Counted from the stretch's first letter, positions 34,116 through 45,885 are shown. The stretch is 64,000 bases of DNA from JAKOWB01 sp038363005 (GCA_038363005.1 JBBQBI010000011.1:1-64000); one strand, 5' to 3'. Translations and numbers: made by a program. Notes: generated by a model from the letters alone, not told the origin.

Positions 34116-34469
34116 TTATTGCCCGGGGCTCATGCAGACCGCGAGCATGTAGTCAGTGATGAACCAGATGAACCAGTCTTTCGTCCCTGCGATCTCCACG
34201 TGTTCGACGGTGCATTCGTTGCCGTCCTTGTCCACCAGCAGGACGTCGTAGATACCCGGGGGCACGTTCTTCAGATCGATGCTCTCGCCCGGCTTCACCA
34301 ATTGTTCGCCCAGCTGGTCTGGCCCCCATTCTTCCTCGGTGGAAGGACTGAGGTAGAGTTGGTGAATGCTCAGGCTGCTCTGGTTGTCCAGGGTGACCGT
34401 CACATCCGCCAGAGCCCAACCGGTGGTGCAGAGCATCAGGGCAGCGGTCAGAATAAAGGTGGCGCGCAT
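34116..34469 (-). CDS. small exported beta-rich protein
   Basis: 117 residues from MRATFILTAALMLCTTGWALA (signal peptide, cleavage after ALA). Mature part is a single small beta domain (VTVTLDNQSSLSIHQLYLSPS, KPGESIDLKNVPPGIYDVLLVDKDGNEC, VEIAGTKDWFIW), typical of periplasmic Ig-like or argininosuccinate-like orphan proteins seen in alphaproteobacteria. No function known. Converges with the gene at 33744. Confidence 0.78.
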   Translation of the reverse strand: MRATFILTAALMLCTTGWALADVTVTLDNQSSLSIHQLYLSPSTEEEWGPDQLGEQLVKPGESIDLKNVPPGIYDVLLVDKDGNECTVEHVEIAGTKDWFIWFITDYMLAVCMSPGQ

Positions 34470-34685
34470 CGGGACTCCGCGTGGGCTGTCCGGCGAGGCA
34501 GTGGCACCGTTTCTCCACCCTAGCAGGTCGCCCAACGGCAACGGCGCGATTTGACACAACCGCCTAAACCCCGCGCGTCCTGCATGGTCCCGTGCCGGCG
34601 TTGAGGCTTCTGTCCGGCCGCGCTTTGGGTTAGATCGTTGCGGGCGCCCTTCGCGCCACGCCACGAACTTGCCCGGAGCTTCCCG

Positions 34686-37115
34686 ATGGCCAATGCCCTG
34701 ATCCAGCCCGCCGGCACCTCCTCGGTCGTCACCGCCGAGCGCCTCGCCCAGCTGCGCGCGCTGGAGCAGAAGATCCTCTGGCTCTCGGCCTGGACGATCC
34801 ACAACGCCAACCACCTGCGCCCCTCACGCGATGGCCTGAAGGTCGGCGGCCACCAGGCCTCCTCGGCCTCGGTGGTCACGCTGATGACAGCGCTCTACAT
34901 GGACGTGCTGCGGCCGAACGACCGCATCGCGGTGAAGCCGCACGCCAGCCCGGTGTTCCATGCCATCCAGTACCTGCTGGGCAACCAGACCCGCGACCAG
35001 CTCGAGCGCTTCCGCTCGCTCGGCGGCGCGCAGTCCTATCCCTCGCGCACCAAAGACATTGACGACGTGGATTTCTCCACCGGCTCGGTCGGCCTGGGCG
35101 TCGCCATGACCTCCTTCGCTTCGCTGGTGCAGGACTACATCAGCCTGAAGAACTGGCTGCCGGAGGGGAAAAAGCCCGGCCGCATGATCGCCCTGGCGGG
35201 CGATGCCGAGCTGGACGAAGGCAACATCTACGAATGCATGCTCGAGGGCTGGAAGCACGACGTGCGAAACGTCTGGTGGATCATCGACTACAACCGCCAG
35301 AGCCTCGACAACGTGGTGAGCGACCGCCTCTTCGGGCAGATCGACAAGCTCTTCGCCACCATGGGCTGGAAGGTCGAGACGCTGAAGTACGGCAAGCTGC
35401 TGCAGGCTGCCTTCGCCCAGTCGGGCGGCGAGGCGCTGCGGCAGTGGATCGACGACTGTCCGAACTCGCTCTATTCGGCGCTGACCTTCAAGGGTAGCGC
35501 CGCGTGGCGCCAGCAGCTCCAGGTCGACCTGGGCGGCACCATCGGCATCCGCGCGCTGCTGGACGAGCATGATGACGCGACGCTGGGCCGCCTGATGACC
35601 AACCTGGGCGGCCACGACCTGGAGACGGTGCTGGAGGCCTTCCACGCCAACGCCACGGAAGAGACGCCGACCTGCTTCCTGGCCTACACCATCAAGGGCT
35701 TCGGCCTGCCCTTCGCCGGCCACAAGGACAACCACGCCGGCCTGATGAACGAGGACCAGATGGCGGTCTTCAAGCAGGCCAACGCGATCCAGGATGGCAG
35801 CGAGTGGGACCACTTCGCCGGCCTCGACCTGCCGGCCGGGGAGCTGCGCGCCTTCCTCGACAGCGTGCCGTTCAACGCCGAGGGACGCCGCCGCTTCATT
35901 TCGCCGAAGCTGCCGGTGCCGGAGAATTTTCCCCTGCCGGCGAACGAGACCAACGCCACCCAGGCCGGCTTCGGCCAGATCCTGGCCGAGTTGGCGAAGG
36001 AGGAGACGCCGCTGGCCGAGCGCCTGGTCACCACCTCGCCCGACGTCACGGTCTCCACCAACCTTGGTGGCTTCGTGAACCGCCGCGGCATCTTCGACCG
36101 CCGCCCGCGCGAGGACGTGTTCAGGGAGCAGAAGGTCGTCTCGACGCAGCGCTGGGCCATGTCGCCGCAGGGCCAGCACATCGAGCTCGGCATCGCCGAA
36201 AACAACCTCTTCATCCTGCTGGCGGCGCTGGGTCTCTCGCACTCGGTGTTCGGCGCCCGGCTGCTGCCGATCGGCACGCTCTATGACCCCTTCATCGAGC
36301 GCGGCCTCGATGCGCTGAACTATGCCTGCTACCAGGATGCCCGCTTCCTGGTGGTGGCGACGCCCAGTGGCATTACCCTGTCGCCGGAGGGCGGCGCGCA
36401 CCAGTCGGTCGCCACGCCGCTGATCGGCATGGCGCAGGACGGCCTGGCCTACTTCGAGCCGGCCTATGTCGACGAGCTCTCGACCATCATGGCCTGGGCC
36501 TTCGATTACCTGCAGCGCGACGGCGACAAGGGCCAGGCCGCCGGCAGCGCCGGCTGGGTGCGCGACCAGGGCGGCGGCTCGGTCTATCTGCGCCTCTCGA
36601 CCCGCCAGTTGCTGCAGCCCAAGCGCACGCTGAGCGAGGGCCTGAAGCGCGAGATCATCGACGGCGGCTATTGGCTGCGGCCGCCGGCCGAGGGGGCGGA
36701 ACTCGCGGTCGTCGCCATGGGTGCGGTGATGCCCGAGGCGCTCGCCGCCTGGGAGCAGATCGTCGAGGACGCACCGGGCACCGGCCTGCTGGCGGTGACG
36801 TCGGCCGACCGGCTGAATGCCGAGTGGCACAGCGCGCTGAAGGGCCGGCAGCAGGGCAGGGCGGAGGCCACCTGCGAGGTCGAGCGCCTGCTGGCGCCGC
36901 TGGCCCGCGACGCCGGCTTGGTGACGGTGCTCGATGGCCACCCGGCCACGCTCTCCTGGCTGGGCGGCGTGCGCGGCCACAAGGTGCAGGCGCTGGGCGT
37001 CGAGCACTTCGGCCAGTCGGGCGACCTGCCGGACCTTTATCACAAGTACCGCCTGGACGCGGATGCGATCCTTGATGCCGCCGCCGCGGCGCTGGTCGGG
37101 CGGGCGCGGGGGTGA
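34686..37115 (+). CDS. transketolase-family enzyme (AceE/E1-like)
   Basis: 809 residues from the ATG behind GGAG. Thiamine diphosphate site GDAELDEGNIYECMLEG and NVWWIIDYNRQSLDN in the first domain; second Pyr domain with EQKVVSTQRWAMSPQGQHIELGIAENNLF and a C-terminal transketolase-C domain. Length and sequence resemble the homodimeric pyruvate dehydrogenase E1-like transketolases found in proteobacteria. Whether it uses pyruvate, a 2-oxoacid or sugar phosphates is not clear; no E2/E3 genes are adjacent. Confidence 0.88.
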   Translation: MANALIQPAGTSSVVTAERLAQLRALEQKILWLSAWTIHNANHLRPSRDGLKVGGHQASSASVVTLMTALYMDVLRPNDRIAVKPHASPVFHAIQYLLGNQTRDQLERFRSLGGAQSYPSRTKDIDDVDFSTGSVGLGVAMTSFASLVQDYISLKNWLPEGKKPGRMIALAGDAELDEGNIYECMLEGWKHDVRNVWWIIDYNRQSLDNVVSDRLFGQIDKLFATMGWKVETLKYGKLLQAAFAQSGGEALRQWIDDCPNSLYSALTFKGSAAWRQQLQVDLGGTIGIRALLDEHDDATLGRLMTNLGGHDLETVLEAFHANATEETPTCFLAYTIKGFGLPFAGHKDNHAGLMNEDQMAVFKQANAIQDGSEWDHFAGLDLPAGELRAFLDSVPFNAEGRRRFISPKLPVPENFPLPANETNATQAGFGQILAELAKEETPLAERLVTTSPDVTVSTNLGGFVNRRGIFDRRPREDVFREQKVVSTQRWAMSPQGQHIELGIAENNLFILLAALGLSHSVFGARLLPIGTLYDPFIERGLDALNYACYQDARFLVVATPSGITLSPEGGAHQSVATPLIGMAQDGLAYFEPAYVDELSTIMAWAFDYLQRDGDKGQAAGSAGWVRDQGGGSVYLRLSTRQLLQPKRTLSEGLKREIIDGGYWLRPPAEGAELAVVAMGAVMPEALAAWEQIVEDAPGTGLLAVTSADRLNAEWHSALKGRQQGRAEATCEVERLLAPLARDAGLVTVLDGHPATLSWLGGVRGHKVQALGVEHFGQSGDLPDLYHKYRLDADAILDAAAAALVGRARG

Positions 37116-37122
37116 TGAGCAA

Positions 37123-37269
37123 CTACCCCTCTCTCTTGGGGAGAGGGTGAGAGCGGAGCGAGCGGGTGAGCGGCGTTGGTTGCGCCCTTGCGAGCGAAGG
37201 CGCGCTCGGGTTTCCTGCTTCCCCTCACCCGGCGCCTGCGGCGCCACCCTCTCCCGTCGGGAGAGGGTT
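37123..37269. repeat. palindromic G/C-rich intergenic repeat
   Basis: Begins CTCTCTCTTGGGGAGAGG-like and ends with ACCCTCTCCCGTCGGGAGAGGG; the arms are inverted around a central TGAGCGG.../CCCCTCACC stretch. Related in pattern to the element at 4403-4524. A short palindromic repeat of the type that is scattered in many alphaproteobacterial chromosomes. Confidence 0.65.
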
Positions 37270-37285
37270 AGCTGGAGCCGTCCAC

Positions 37286-37999
37286 ATGCCCACCAATGCA
37301 CTCAGCCAACCGATCGGTTTTCCCATACCGGGCTGGACGCCACGGCCGCGACCGCCCCTGACGCCGATGGTCGGTACCTCCTGCCGCACCGAGCCGCTGG
37401 ACCCGGCACGCCACGCCGCCGACCTCTGGCAGGCGGTGAGCCTGGACCAGGAGGGGCGCAACTGGACCTACCTGGCCTATGGGCCCTTTGCCAGCGAGGC
37501 GGATTATCGCGGTTGGCTGGACGCCATGGCTGGCAAGGAGGATCCGCAGTTCCACGCCGTCCTGGCGGCCGACAGCGGCAAGGCGGTGGGCGTGCTGAGC
37601 TTCCTGCGCATCGACCCGCCGGTCGGGGTGATCGAGGTCGGCCACATCCACTACTCGCCGGCACTGCAGCGCACGCCGCTGGCGACCGAGGTCATGTACC
37701 TGACGATGTGCCGGGTGTTCGACGAGCTGGGCTACCGCCGCTATGAGTGGAAGTGCGACGCGCTGAACGAGCCCTCGCGCCGCGCCGCGCTGCGCTATGG
37801 CTTCCAATACGAGGGCATCTTCCGCCAGGCCACGCTCTACAAGGGGCGCAACCGCGATACCGCCTGGTACGGCATGACCGACCAGGACTGGCCGGCGGTC
37901 AAGGCCGGCTTCCAGGCCTGGCTCGATCCGGCGAACTTCGACGCCGCCGGCCAGCAGCGCCGCGGTCTAGCTCAGCTCAGGTCCGGCGCCGCGCGCTGA
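37286..37999 (+). CDS. GNAT N-acetyltransferase (RimJ/L-like)
   Basis: 237 residues from the ATG after GGAG. Acetyltransferase fold from about residue 50: HAVLAADSGKAVGVLSFLRIDPPVGVIEVGHIHYSP, TEVMYLTMCRVFDELGYRRYEWKCDALNEPSRRAALRYGFQYEG (RimL-like NxxSRRxxxRxGF motif). Acetylates an N-terminal or a small amine; the substrate is unknown. An upstream in-frame start would run into the repeat. Confidence 0.9.
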   Translation: MPTNALSQPIGFPIPGWTPRPRPPLTPMVGTSCRTEPLDPARHAADLWQAVSLDQEGRNWTYLAYGPFASEADYRGWLDAMAGKEDPQFHAVLAADSGKAVGVLSFLRIDPPVGVIEVGHIHYSPALQRTPLATEVMYLTMCRVFDELGYRRYEWKCDALNEPSRRAALRYGFQYEGIFRQATLYKGRNRDTAWYGMTDQDWPAVKAGFQAWLDPANFDAAGQQRRGLAQLRSGAAR

Positions 38000-38072
38000 C
38001 CGGTCTACGGCGCTGTTGCTGGCAAGCGTTTCTGATAGTCTTCGGGACGACTTCCCCGCGAGGTGCGTGACT

Positions 38073-39824
38073 GTGCCTGATGACCGGACGCAACGGCAGT
38101 TGTCGGCCATTCTGGCAGCGGACATCGCTGGCTACAGCAAGCTGATGGGGGCTGACGAGGAGGGGACGCTGACGCGCCTCCGCGCGCTGCGGCGCGACAT
38201 GATCGAACCCAAGATCGCCGAACATCGCGGGCGCCTGGTAAAGACGACAGGCGATGGGTTCCTGGCCACTTTTGTCAGCGTCGTAGACGCGCTGCGCTTC
38301 GCTATCGAGATGCAGACGGCCGTCGCCAAGCGACAGGCGGCCCTGTCAGCCGATCAACGGCTGATCTATCGGATCGGCATCACGCTGGGCGACATCCTGG
38401 TCGAGGACGGCGATATCTATGGCGACGACGTCAACATCGCCGCGCGTATCGAAGCGGTCGCCGAGCCGGGTACCATCTACCTGTCCGAGGACGCGCAGCG
38501 GCAGGTGCTAGGCAAGCTGTCGGTCACGCTGGAGGATCGCGGCGAGCAGCGACTGAAGAACATTGCCCGTCCTGTGCGCGTCTATCGGGTGCGCCCGCAT
38601 ACCTCCTCGGGTGTTGCGCTGACCTTGCCCGACAAGCCCTCGATCGCGGTGCTGCCGTTCCAGAACATGAGCGGCGATCCCGAGCAAGACTACTTTGCCG
38701 ATGGCATCGTCGAGGAGATTACCTCCGCAATCTCGCGCTTCCGCGGGCTGTTCGTGATCTCGCGCAGCTCCAGCTTCACCTACAAGGGTCGCTCGGTCGA
38801 CGTGCGGCAGATTGGCCGCGAACTCGGTGTCCGCTATGTCCTGGAAGGCAGCGTGCGGAAGGCCGGGAACCGGATACGGATCGCCGGCCAGCTCATCGAT
38901 GCCACCAACGATGCGCACATCTGGGCGGATCGCTTCGACGCTGCGCTCGAGGACGTTTTCGACCTGCAGGACCAGGTGGCGGCGACGGTCGCCGCGGCGA
39001 TCGCGCCAAAGGTCGAGCAGGCGGAGATTGAGCGCTCCAAGTTGAAGCCGACCGAAAGTCTCGACGCCTACGACATCTACCTGCGGGGCCTGTCGGCGGT
39101 ACATCGCTGGACAGAGGAGGCCAACAACGAGGCGATGGGCTACTTCCTGCGCGCCACCGAACTGGACCCCGGGTTCGCGTCCGCCTATGGCATGGCCGCC
39201 CGGGCCTATTCGCAACGCAAGTTCGGCGGCTGGATCGAAGATCACGAGCACGATGCCGCCCATTGCCGCACGCTGGCGCGCCAGGCGGCCGTGCTGGGCA
39301 AGGACGACGCCCTGGCCCTTTGCACTGCGGGCATCGGCTTGACCTATGTCTCCGGTGAGGTCGCCGAGGGCCGGTTGCTGGTTGAACGGGCGCTGACCCT
39401 GAACCCCAACCTGGCTTGGGCCTGGCTCTTCGGCGGCTGGATGTTCGTCTGGGCGGGTGAAAACGATCGGGCGGTGGAGTACCTGGCCAAGGCTATGCGA
39501 CTGAGCCCGAATGACCCGCAGTTCTTCAACATGCAGTTCGCCACGGCGGCGGCGCACTATAGTGCCGGTCGCTTCGACGAGGCTCTGTCGTGGGTCGAGG
39601 CGGGAGCCGCGGCCAAGCCCGACCTGACGTTCGCGCTCTGGGCGGTGATCGCCTGCGCCGGCCAGTGTGGGCGCGCCGACCTGGCGGAACAGGCCTGCAG
39701 GCGGTTGCGCGCTGCCGACCCGGCGCTCCGCATCGACCGCTTCCAGCAGTCCTTCGCCGGCAGCGGGAAGCAGGGCTTCGGCTTGTGGGTCGAGGGGCTT
39801 CGCAAAGCCGGTTTGGCGGTCTGA
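38073..39824 (+). CDS. class III adenylate cyclase with TPR-like C-terminal domain
   Basis: 583 residues, starting at GTG nine bases after GAGG; GTG at 38067 and a TTG further upstream are alternatives. Class III cyclase domain about 10-175 with both metal-binding aspartates, Asp17 (LAADIAGYS) and Asp61 (TTGDGFLATF), and YGDDVNIAARIE. Then a putative TolB-like/OmpR-C-like linker (IAVLPFQNMSGDPEQDYFADGIVEEI) and TPR-like repeats to the end. This common alphaproteobacterial architecture makes cAMP, probably in response to a bound partner. cAMP could act on the antiporter at 10412 (speculative). Confidence 0.9.
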   Translation: MPDDRTQRQLSAILAADIAGYSKLMGADEEGTLTRLRALRRDMIEPKIAEHRGRLVKTTGDGFLATFVSVVDALRFAIEMQTAVAKRQAALSADQRLIYRIGITLGDILVEDGDIYGDDVNIAARIEAVAEPGTIYLSEDAQRQVLGKLSVTLEDRGEQRLKNIARPVRVYRVRPHTSSGVALTLPDKPSIAVLPFQNMSGDPEQDYFADGIVEEITSAISRFRGLFVISRSSSFTYKGRSVDVRQIGRELGVRYVLEGSVRKAGNRIRIAGQLIDATNDAHIWADRFDAALEDVFDLQDQVAATVAAAIAPKVEQAEIERSKLKPTESLDAYDIYLRGLSAVHRWTEEANNEAMGYFLRATELDPGFASAYGMAARAYSQRKFGGWIEDHEHDAAHCRTLARQAAVLGKDDALALCTAGIGLTYVSGEVAEGRLLVERALTLNPNLAWAWLFGGWMFVWAGENDRAVEYLAKAMRLSPNDPQFFNMQFATAAAHYSAGRFDEALSWVEAGAAAKPDLTFALWAVIACAGQCGRADLAEQACRRLRAADPALRIDRFQQSFAGSGKQGFGLWVEGLRKAGLAV

Positions 39825-39862
39825 TCCGGCACCCAGCCGGCCGGCCAATGCGCCCTTTTTCC

Positions 39863-39890
39863 GCTTGGCAGTAGGTTCCGCCATGCTATA
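39863..39890 (+). promoter_or_regulatory. promoter of tRNA-Leu
   Basis: TTGGCA (39863-39868), 16-base spacer and TATACA (39885-39890), 39 bases upstream of the tRNA. A good sigma-70-type match. Confidence 0.6.
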
Positions 39891-39929
39891 CACCGGCCCC
39901 TCGCACCGAACCCCGGTCACGGCGGGCGG

Positions 39930-40016
39930 GCGGGCATGGCGAAATTGGCAGACGCGCCAGATTTAGGTTCTGGTGGGCTTACGCCCGTGGGGGTTCAAGT
40001 CCCTCTGCCCGCACCA
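39930..40016 (+). tRNA. tRNA-Leu (anticodon TAG)
   Basis: Cloverleaf with acceptor GCGGGCA/TGCCCGC, anticodon stem CCAGA/TCTGG with loop TTTAGGT (anticodon TAG), a long variable arm (GGGCTTACGCCC) as expected for leucine, T-loop GTTCAAGTC and an encoded CCA (40014-40016). Confidence 0.97.
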
Positions 40017-40095
40017 GTTCGCCGCAGCCCGCCGCGTTGGTCCTGGCTGGGGCGAGAGATGCAACGGATTTATAGAGGACGGGGCCTCCCCCACC

Positions 40096-41433
40096 ATGCA
40101 GGTTAACGAAACGCAGACCGACGGCCTCAAGCGGCAGTTCGAGATCGTCATCGCCGCCGCGGATATCGAGAACCGCGTCAACGCGCGGCTGAACGACCTG
40201 GCCAAGAAGGTCAAACTGCCCGGCTTCCGCCCCGGCAAGGTGCCGGTGTCGCTGATGAAGCAGCGCTATGGGGCTTCGGTCATGGGCGAGGTGCTGGAGG
40301 AGACGGTCAACGACAGCACCAACCAGGCGCTGAACGACCGCGGCCTGCGCCCGGCGATGAAGCCGAAGGTCGAGATCGTCGCCTTCGACCAGGGCAAGGA
40401 CTTGCAGTACAAGGTCGATGTCGAAATCCTGCCCGAGGTCGAGCCGATGGATTTCGCCGGCCTGGCGCTGGAGCGCCTGACCCTGGCGCCGGCCGAGGCC
40501 GATGTCGAAAAGGCGCTGGCCCGCATCGCTGAGAGCAACAAGAAGAGCCAGGAGCCCGCCGAGGCCCGCCCGGCCAAGTCCGGCGACCTGGTGACCATCG
40601 ACTTCGCCGGCACGGTCGACGGCAAGGAACTTCCTGGGCTGCAGGGCGAGGGCTTCCGCCTGGAACTCGGCGCCGGCCAGTTCATTCCCGGCTTCGAGGA
40701 GCAGCTCATCGGCGCCACGGTCGGCGAGGAGCGCGAGGTCAAGGTGACCTTCCCGGCCGACTACCCGGCCGAGGACGTGAAGGGCAAGGATGCCCTCTTC
40801 AAGGTTTCGGTGAAGAAGCTGGAGGAGCAGGTCGAGCGCACGCTGGACGATGCCTTCGCCACCGAGATGGGCCTGGAGAGCCTGGAGCAGCTCAAGACCC
40901 GCGTGCGCGAGCAGCTGGCCGGCGAGTACGACAACGTCGCCCGCGCCAACCTGAAGCGCCGGGTGCTCGACGCGCTGGCGGCGCAGCACTCCTTCAACGT
41001 GCCACCCGGCATGGTCGATATGGAGTTCGACGCCATCTGGCAGCAGATCGAGAAGGACAAGACGGCTGGGCAGCTTGACCCCGAGGACAAGGACAAGTCG
41101 GACGACGAGCTGAAGGCGGAGTACCGCGGCATCGCCGAGCGCCGCGTGCGCCTGGGCCTGCTGCTGTCCGAGGTCGGCCGCCGGCAGAACCTCGACGTCA
41201 GCCAGGACGAGCTGAACCAGGCGGTGATGGCCGAGGTACGGCGCTTCCCCGGCCAGGAGCAGCAGGTGCTGGAATACTTCCGCAACAACCCCTCGGCGGT
41301 GGCCGGGGTGCGGGCCCCGCTGTTCGAGCAGAAGGTCATCGACTGGATCGTCGGCCAGGCCAAGGTCACCGACCGCGCGGTCGACCTGGAGGAATTCAAC
41401 AAGATCGCCGAGGACGCGCCGAAGACGGCGTAG
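40096..41433 (+). CDS. tig: trigger factor
   Basis: 445 residues from MQVNETQTDGLKRQFEIVI. Ribosome-binding loop GFRPGKVP (about 44-51), FKBP-type prolyl isomerase domain (about 150-245; GDLVTIDFAGTVDGKELPGLQGEGF), then the helical chaperone arms. Binds nascent chains at the ribosomal exit. It begins the conserved tig-clpP-clpX cluster downstream of tRNA-Leu. Confidence 0.98.
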   Translation: MQVNETQTDGLKRQFEIVIAAADIENRVNARLNDLAKKVKLPGFRPGKVPVSLMKQRYGASVMGEVLEETVNDSTNQALNDRGLRPAMKPKVEIVAFDQGKDLQYKVDVEILPEVEPMDFAGLALERLTLAPAEADVEKALARIAESNKKSQEPAEARPAKSGDLVTIDFAGTVDGKELPGLQGEGFRLELGAGQFIPGFEEQLIGATVGEEREVKVTFPADYPAEDVKGKDALFKVSVKKLEEQVERTLDDAFATEMGLESLEQLKTRVREQLAGEYDNVARANLKRRVLDALAAQHSFNVPPGMVDMEFDAIWQQIEKDKTAGQLDPEDKDKSDDELKAEYRGIAERRVRLGLLLSEVGRRQNLDVSQDELNQAVMAEVRRFPGQEQQVLEYFRNNPSAVAGVRAPLFEQKVIDWIVGQAKVTDRAVDLEEFNKIAEDAPKTA

Positions 41434-41466
41434 ATCTGGCGGGATTCGCCGTAGGGGGGGGATGAC

Positions 41467-41493
41467 GGCGGGCGTCTGCCCGCCTATCTCTTT
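41467..41493 (+). terminator. weak hairpin between tig and clpP
   Basis: GGCGGGC-GTCT-GCCCGCC, a perfect 7-base stem with a TATCTCTTT tail, ends 26 bases before the clpP ATG. It may attenuate read-through from tig. Confidence 0.5.
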
Positions 41494-41518
41494 GGCGAAC
41501 CGGGAACGAGGAGTCGGC

Positions 41519-42163
<645 letters not shown>

Positions 42164-42204
42164 GACCTCGCGGTCTCATAGGTTCGCTCCTGGACCGGCG
42201 GAAT

Positions 42205-42240
42205 GGCAGGGAAGCCCTTGAAGCGACGGGGCTTCTTGCC
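42205..42240 (+). terminator. hairpin between clpP and clpX
   Basis: GAAGCCC and GGGCTTC arms extended by GGCA/TGCC with a single-base bulge form about 12 pairs around an 11-base loop. There is no T-run. It may reduce or modulate clpP-to-clpX read-through. Confidence 0.45.
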
Positions 42241-42341
42241 CATCTGGCGGGATCGCGTCGCCATTTTGTCATTGTGTGGCCGCGGACCCCCCGTCTAACA
42301 TCGAATGACGAGCCCCGTCCTGGGTGCCGGACCGGATAGAT

Positions 42342-43607
<1,266 letters not shown>

Positions 43608-43632
43608 TCCCGGCGACCTACGAAACTTTTTG

Positions 43633-43670
43633 GGGGCCGGCGGGGCATACCACGCCGGCCCCATTTTATT
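43633..43670 (+). terminator. intrinsic terminator after clpX
   Basis: GGGGCCGGCG and CGCCGGCCCC pair perfectly (10 bases) around a 10-base loop, followed by ATTTTATT. It ends the clpX message and isolates the two membrane-protein genes. Confidence 0.9.
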
Positions 43671-43782
43671 GTGCGCCGCGCTGACTTGGCCAAGCTCCTG
43701 ACGTCAAATCCTGCATACGTGAATAAAAAGCTGGGCGCCGTCGACTGCCCGGACGATAGCGGCGATTGACTAAGCCGGGTGC

Positions 43783-45885
43783 TTGTTTGTACAGACACAC
43801 GTGGATCGGGAATATGAACAAAGACAATTAGGACAATGGCTATGGGGGCCAATGTCTGTGCTGTTGGGGTTTTGTTATGTTGTCTGGGCTCTCGGTTGGC
43901 GTGTATTCGATCCTACCGACCTTGGCTGGCTTGACCATGATCCAGCAACGGCCTTTCTGGGATTTAGCGCCCTGCGGGCCGAAACCGGTTGGCATTTCCC
44001 GCCAACCTGGGTGACCGGCCTAGGCACGCCGGTCGGGGCGTCTGCCGCATACTTCGACATCGTGCCGATCCTCGCTCTGCCGCTGTCCTGGCTGAACCAG
44101 GTGCTGCCGCGTGACTTCCATATCTTCTGGCTGGTGATCCTGGTGAACGCGGCGCTGCAGGCCTGGTTCGGCCTGCGGCTGGCACACGACCTGTCAGGCG
44201 GGCGCACTTGGTCAACGCTGGCCGGTGGTCTGCTGCTGCTGATGGCGCCGGTATTCCTGTTCCGGCTGCACGGTCACTATGCGCTGTCGAGCCAATGGCT
44301 GTTGCTGGCGGCCCTGCTGCTCTATCTGCGCGCCGGCGTGTCGGCGCGGCGTCGGCGGCTGGCCGGTTGGGCCCTGCTGCTGCTGTGGGTCGCCGGTGGC
44401 GTCAACCCCTACCTGCTGGCCATGGTGGCGCTGGTGCTGCTGGCGGCGCTGGCGCGCGCCGCGCTGTCGGCGTCGTCGCCACCTCTGGGAAACGCACTGT
44501 TGCTGCTGGTCTGCGGCGGCTTGGTGGCGATGGCGTCGCTACTGTTCCATGGCTTCGTTGTTCTGCCGTTCGAACTCGGCGACGTCAGCGGCGCCGGCTA
44601 CGATCTCTACTCGGTTAACTTGTTGACGCTGGTGGATCCCTGGGGGCAGTCGCGCTTCGTTGATCGCTTCGACCTTCCGCCAGGCCTGCTGCAGGGCGAG
44701 GGTTCCGCCTATCTTGGCCTTGCGGTCCTAGGGCTGTTGTTTGTCGTGTTTCCCTGCTTGTTGTGCGCCGCGCGGCGGCTGTGGCGCGCCTGGATGCCGC
44801 TAGGCCTAGTCATCATGGCGGCCAGCCTTTTCGCTTTCAGCAACCGTGTCACCTTCGGATCGCAGGTCCTGTTCGAGTATCCCTTGCCGGACTGGTTCAA
44901 ACTGTTTGCCGGCATTTTTCATGCCGGCGGCCGCTTCATTTGGCTGTTGCACTACAGCCTGCTGCTGGCGGTGATCTGGGGCGTGCTGCGTTGGCGGCGA
45001 CAGGGATTTGCGACGCTTCTGCTGTGCACGGCCTTGCTCTGCCAACTGATCGAGTTCGCCCCGCTGCGCGACGATTTGCGCAGCCTCTATAAGGCGGAAA
45101 CGGGCAAGGCACTTAACGACCCGCTGTGGCAGTTCATCGGGGTCGATAGCCAGCATCTCGTCGTTCTGCCGGCCGTCGGATGCGGGAGATCGCCGCAGCT
45201 GGTCGGGCGCAAGGACGGCTATTGGCTGTTCGGCGACTTGGCCCGGCGCGCCCGCATGACCATCAACAGCGCCTACATGGCGCGTTACAGCGCCGCCTAC
45301 CGGGATGAGCAGTGTTTCGCACAGCCCGCGTCGTTGTTGCACAATGGCCCACAGCCTGGCACGGCCTATGTGCTGTCGGACGGCATGGCGCGGTCGCTGG
45401 CCCTGGCGAGCTTGGACTCGCACTGGTGCCGTCGTGCCAATGGCGTGGTGCTGTGCAGGCGCGCCGACGCCCGCACCGGCCTGGCAGTGCCGCTGCAAAA
45501 GGAACTCTTCAGCCGCCTGGCGCTTGGGTCGCCGGTCGCGTTAGCTGGCGGGTCGCCCTTTGTGATCCAGCGTGACGGACCGGCCGGCCTGGCCTTCCGG
45601 ACTCCGCCGGCGCCGGGCGGCTTGCGCCTGCAGCTGGATTGTCCCCAGGGGGTCCTGCCGGCCAACGCTGCAACGGCCCTGCGGCTGGCAATTGGCTTCG
45701 CCGCCGCCCCCCTGGTCGCGACCTTGGCGCCGACGCCCGTCACGGTCCCGGGTCCTGGTGATCGGCTGTCGTTGGCACTGGGCGTGCTGGCCAACGACAC
45801 GGTGGTCGGCCTGGCACCGACGACAGCCTGGCCGGGATTGGCGCGCTGTCAGCTCAACCTCGCAGAGGAAGGCGCCACCGATTGA
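43783..45885 (+). CDS. DUF6311-like polytopic membrane protein, copy 1
   Basis: About 700 residues when begun at TTG 43783; GTG at 43801 or ATG at 43852 are alternatives. N-terminal 430 residues contain about ten membrane helices with DPATAFLGFSALRAETGWHFPPTW and LPRDFHIFWL, as in DUF6311 proteins, which look like membrane glycosyltransferases (GT-C type); the HDPATA acidic motif may hold the catalytic Asp. The last 230 residues are a soluble, probably periplasmic part. Base usage is less GC-rich than the paralog. Carbohydrate-envelope role is inference. Confidence 0.78.
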   Translation: MFVQTHVDREYEQRQLGQWLWGPMSVLLGFCYVVWALGWRVFDPTDLGWLDHDPATAFLGFSALRAETGWHFPPTWVTGLGTPVGASAAYFDIVPILALPLSWLNQVLPRDFHIFWLVILVNAALQAWFGLRLAHDLSGGRTWSTLAGGLLLLMAPVFLFRLHGHYALSSQWLLLAALLLYLRAGVSARRRRLAGWALLLLWVAGGVNPYLLAMVALVLLAALARAALSASSPPLGNALLLLVCGGLVAMASLLFHGFVVLPFELGDVSGAGYDLYSVNLLTLVDPWGQSRFVDRFDLPPGLLQGEGSAYLGLAVLGLLFVVFPCLLCAARRLWRAWMPLGLVIMAASLFAFSNRVTFGSQVLFEYPLPDWFKLFAGIFHAGGRFIWLLHYSLLLAVIWGVLRWRRQGFATLLLCTALLCQLIEFAPLRDDLRSLYKAETGKALNDPLWQFIGVDSQHLVVLPAVGCGRSPQLVGRKDGYWLFGDLARRARMTINSAYMARYSAAYRDEQCFAQPASLLHNGPQPGTAYVLSDGMARSLALASLDSHWCRRANGVVLCRRADARTGLAVPLQKELFSRLALGSPVALAGGSPFVIQRDGPAGLAFRTPPAPGGLRLQLDCPQGVLPANAATALRLAIGFAAAPLVATLAPTPVTVPGPGDRLSLALGVLANDTVVGLAPTTAWPGLARCQLNLAEEGATD

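Noticed and set aside
34824..37301. Long antisense open frame over the transketolase gene
   Set aside because: Same GC-shadow effect; composition is biased (Arg, Gln, His, Val) and there is no start signal.
39930..40016. tRNA-Leu and tRNA-His as integration sites for a mobile element
   Set aside because: No integrase and no duplicated tRNA 3' end was seen nearby.
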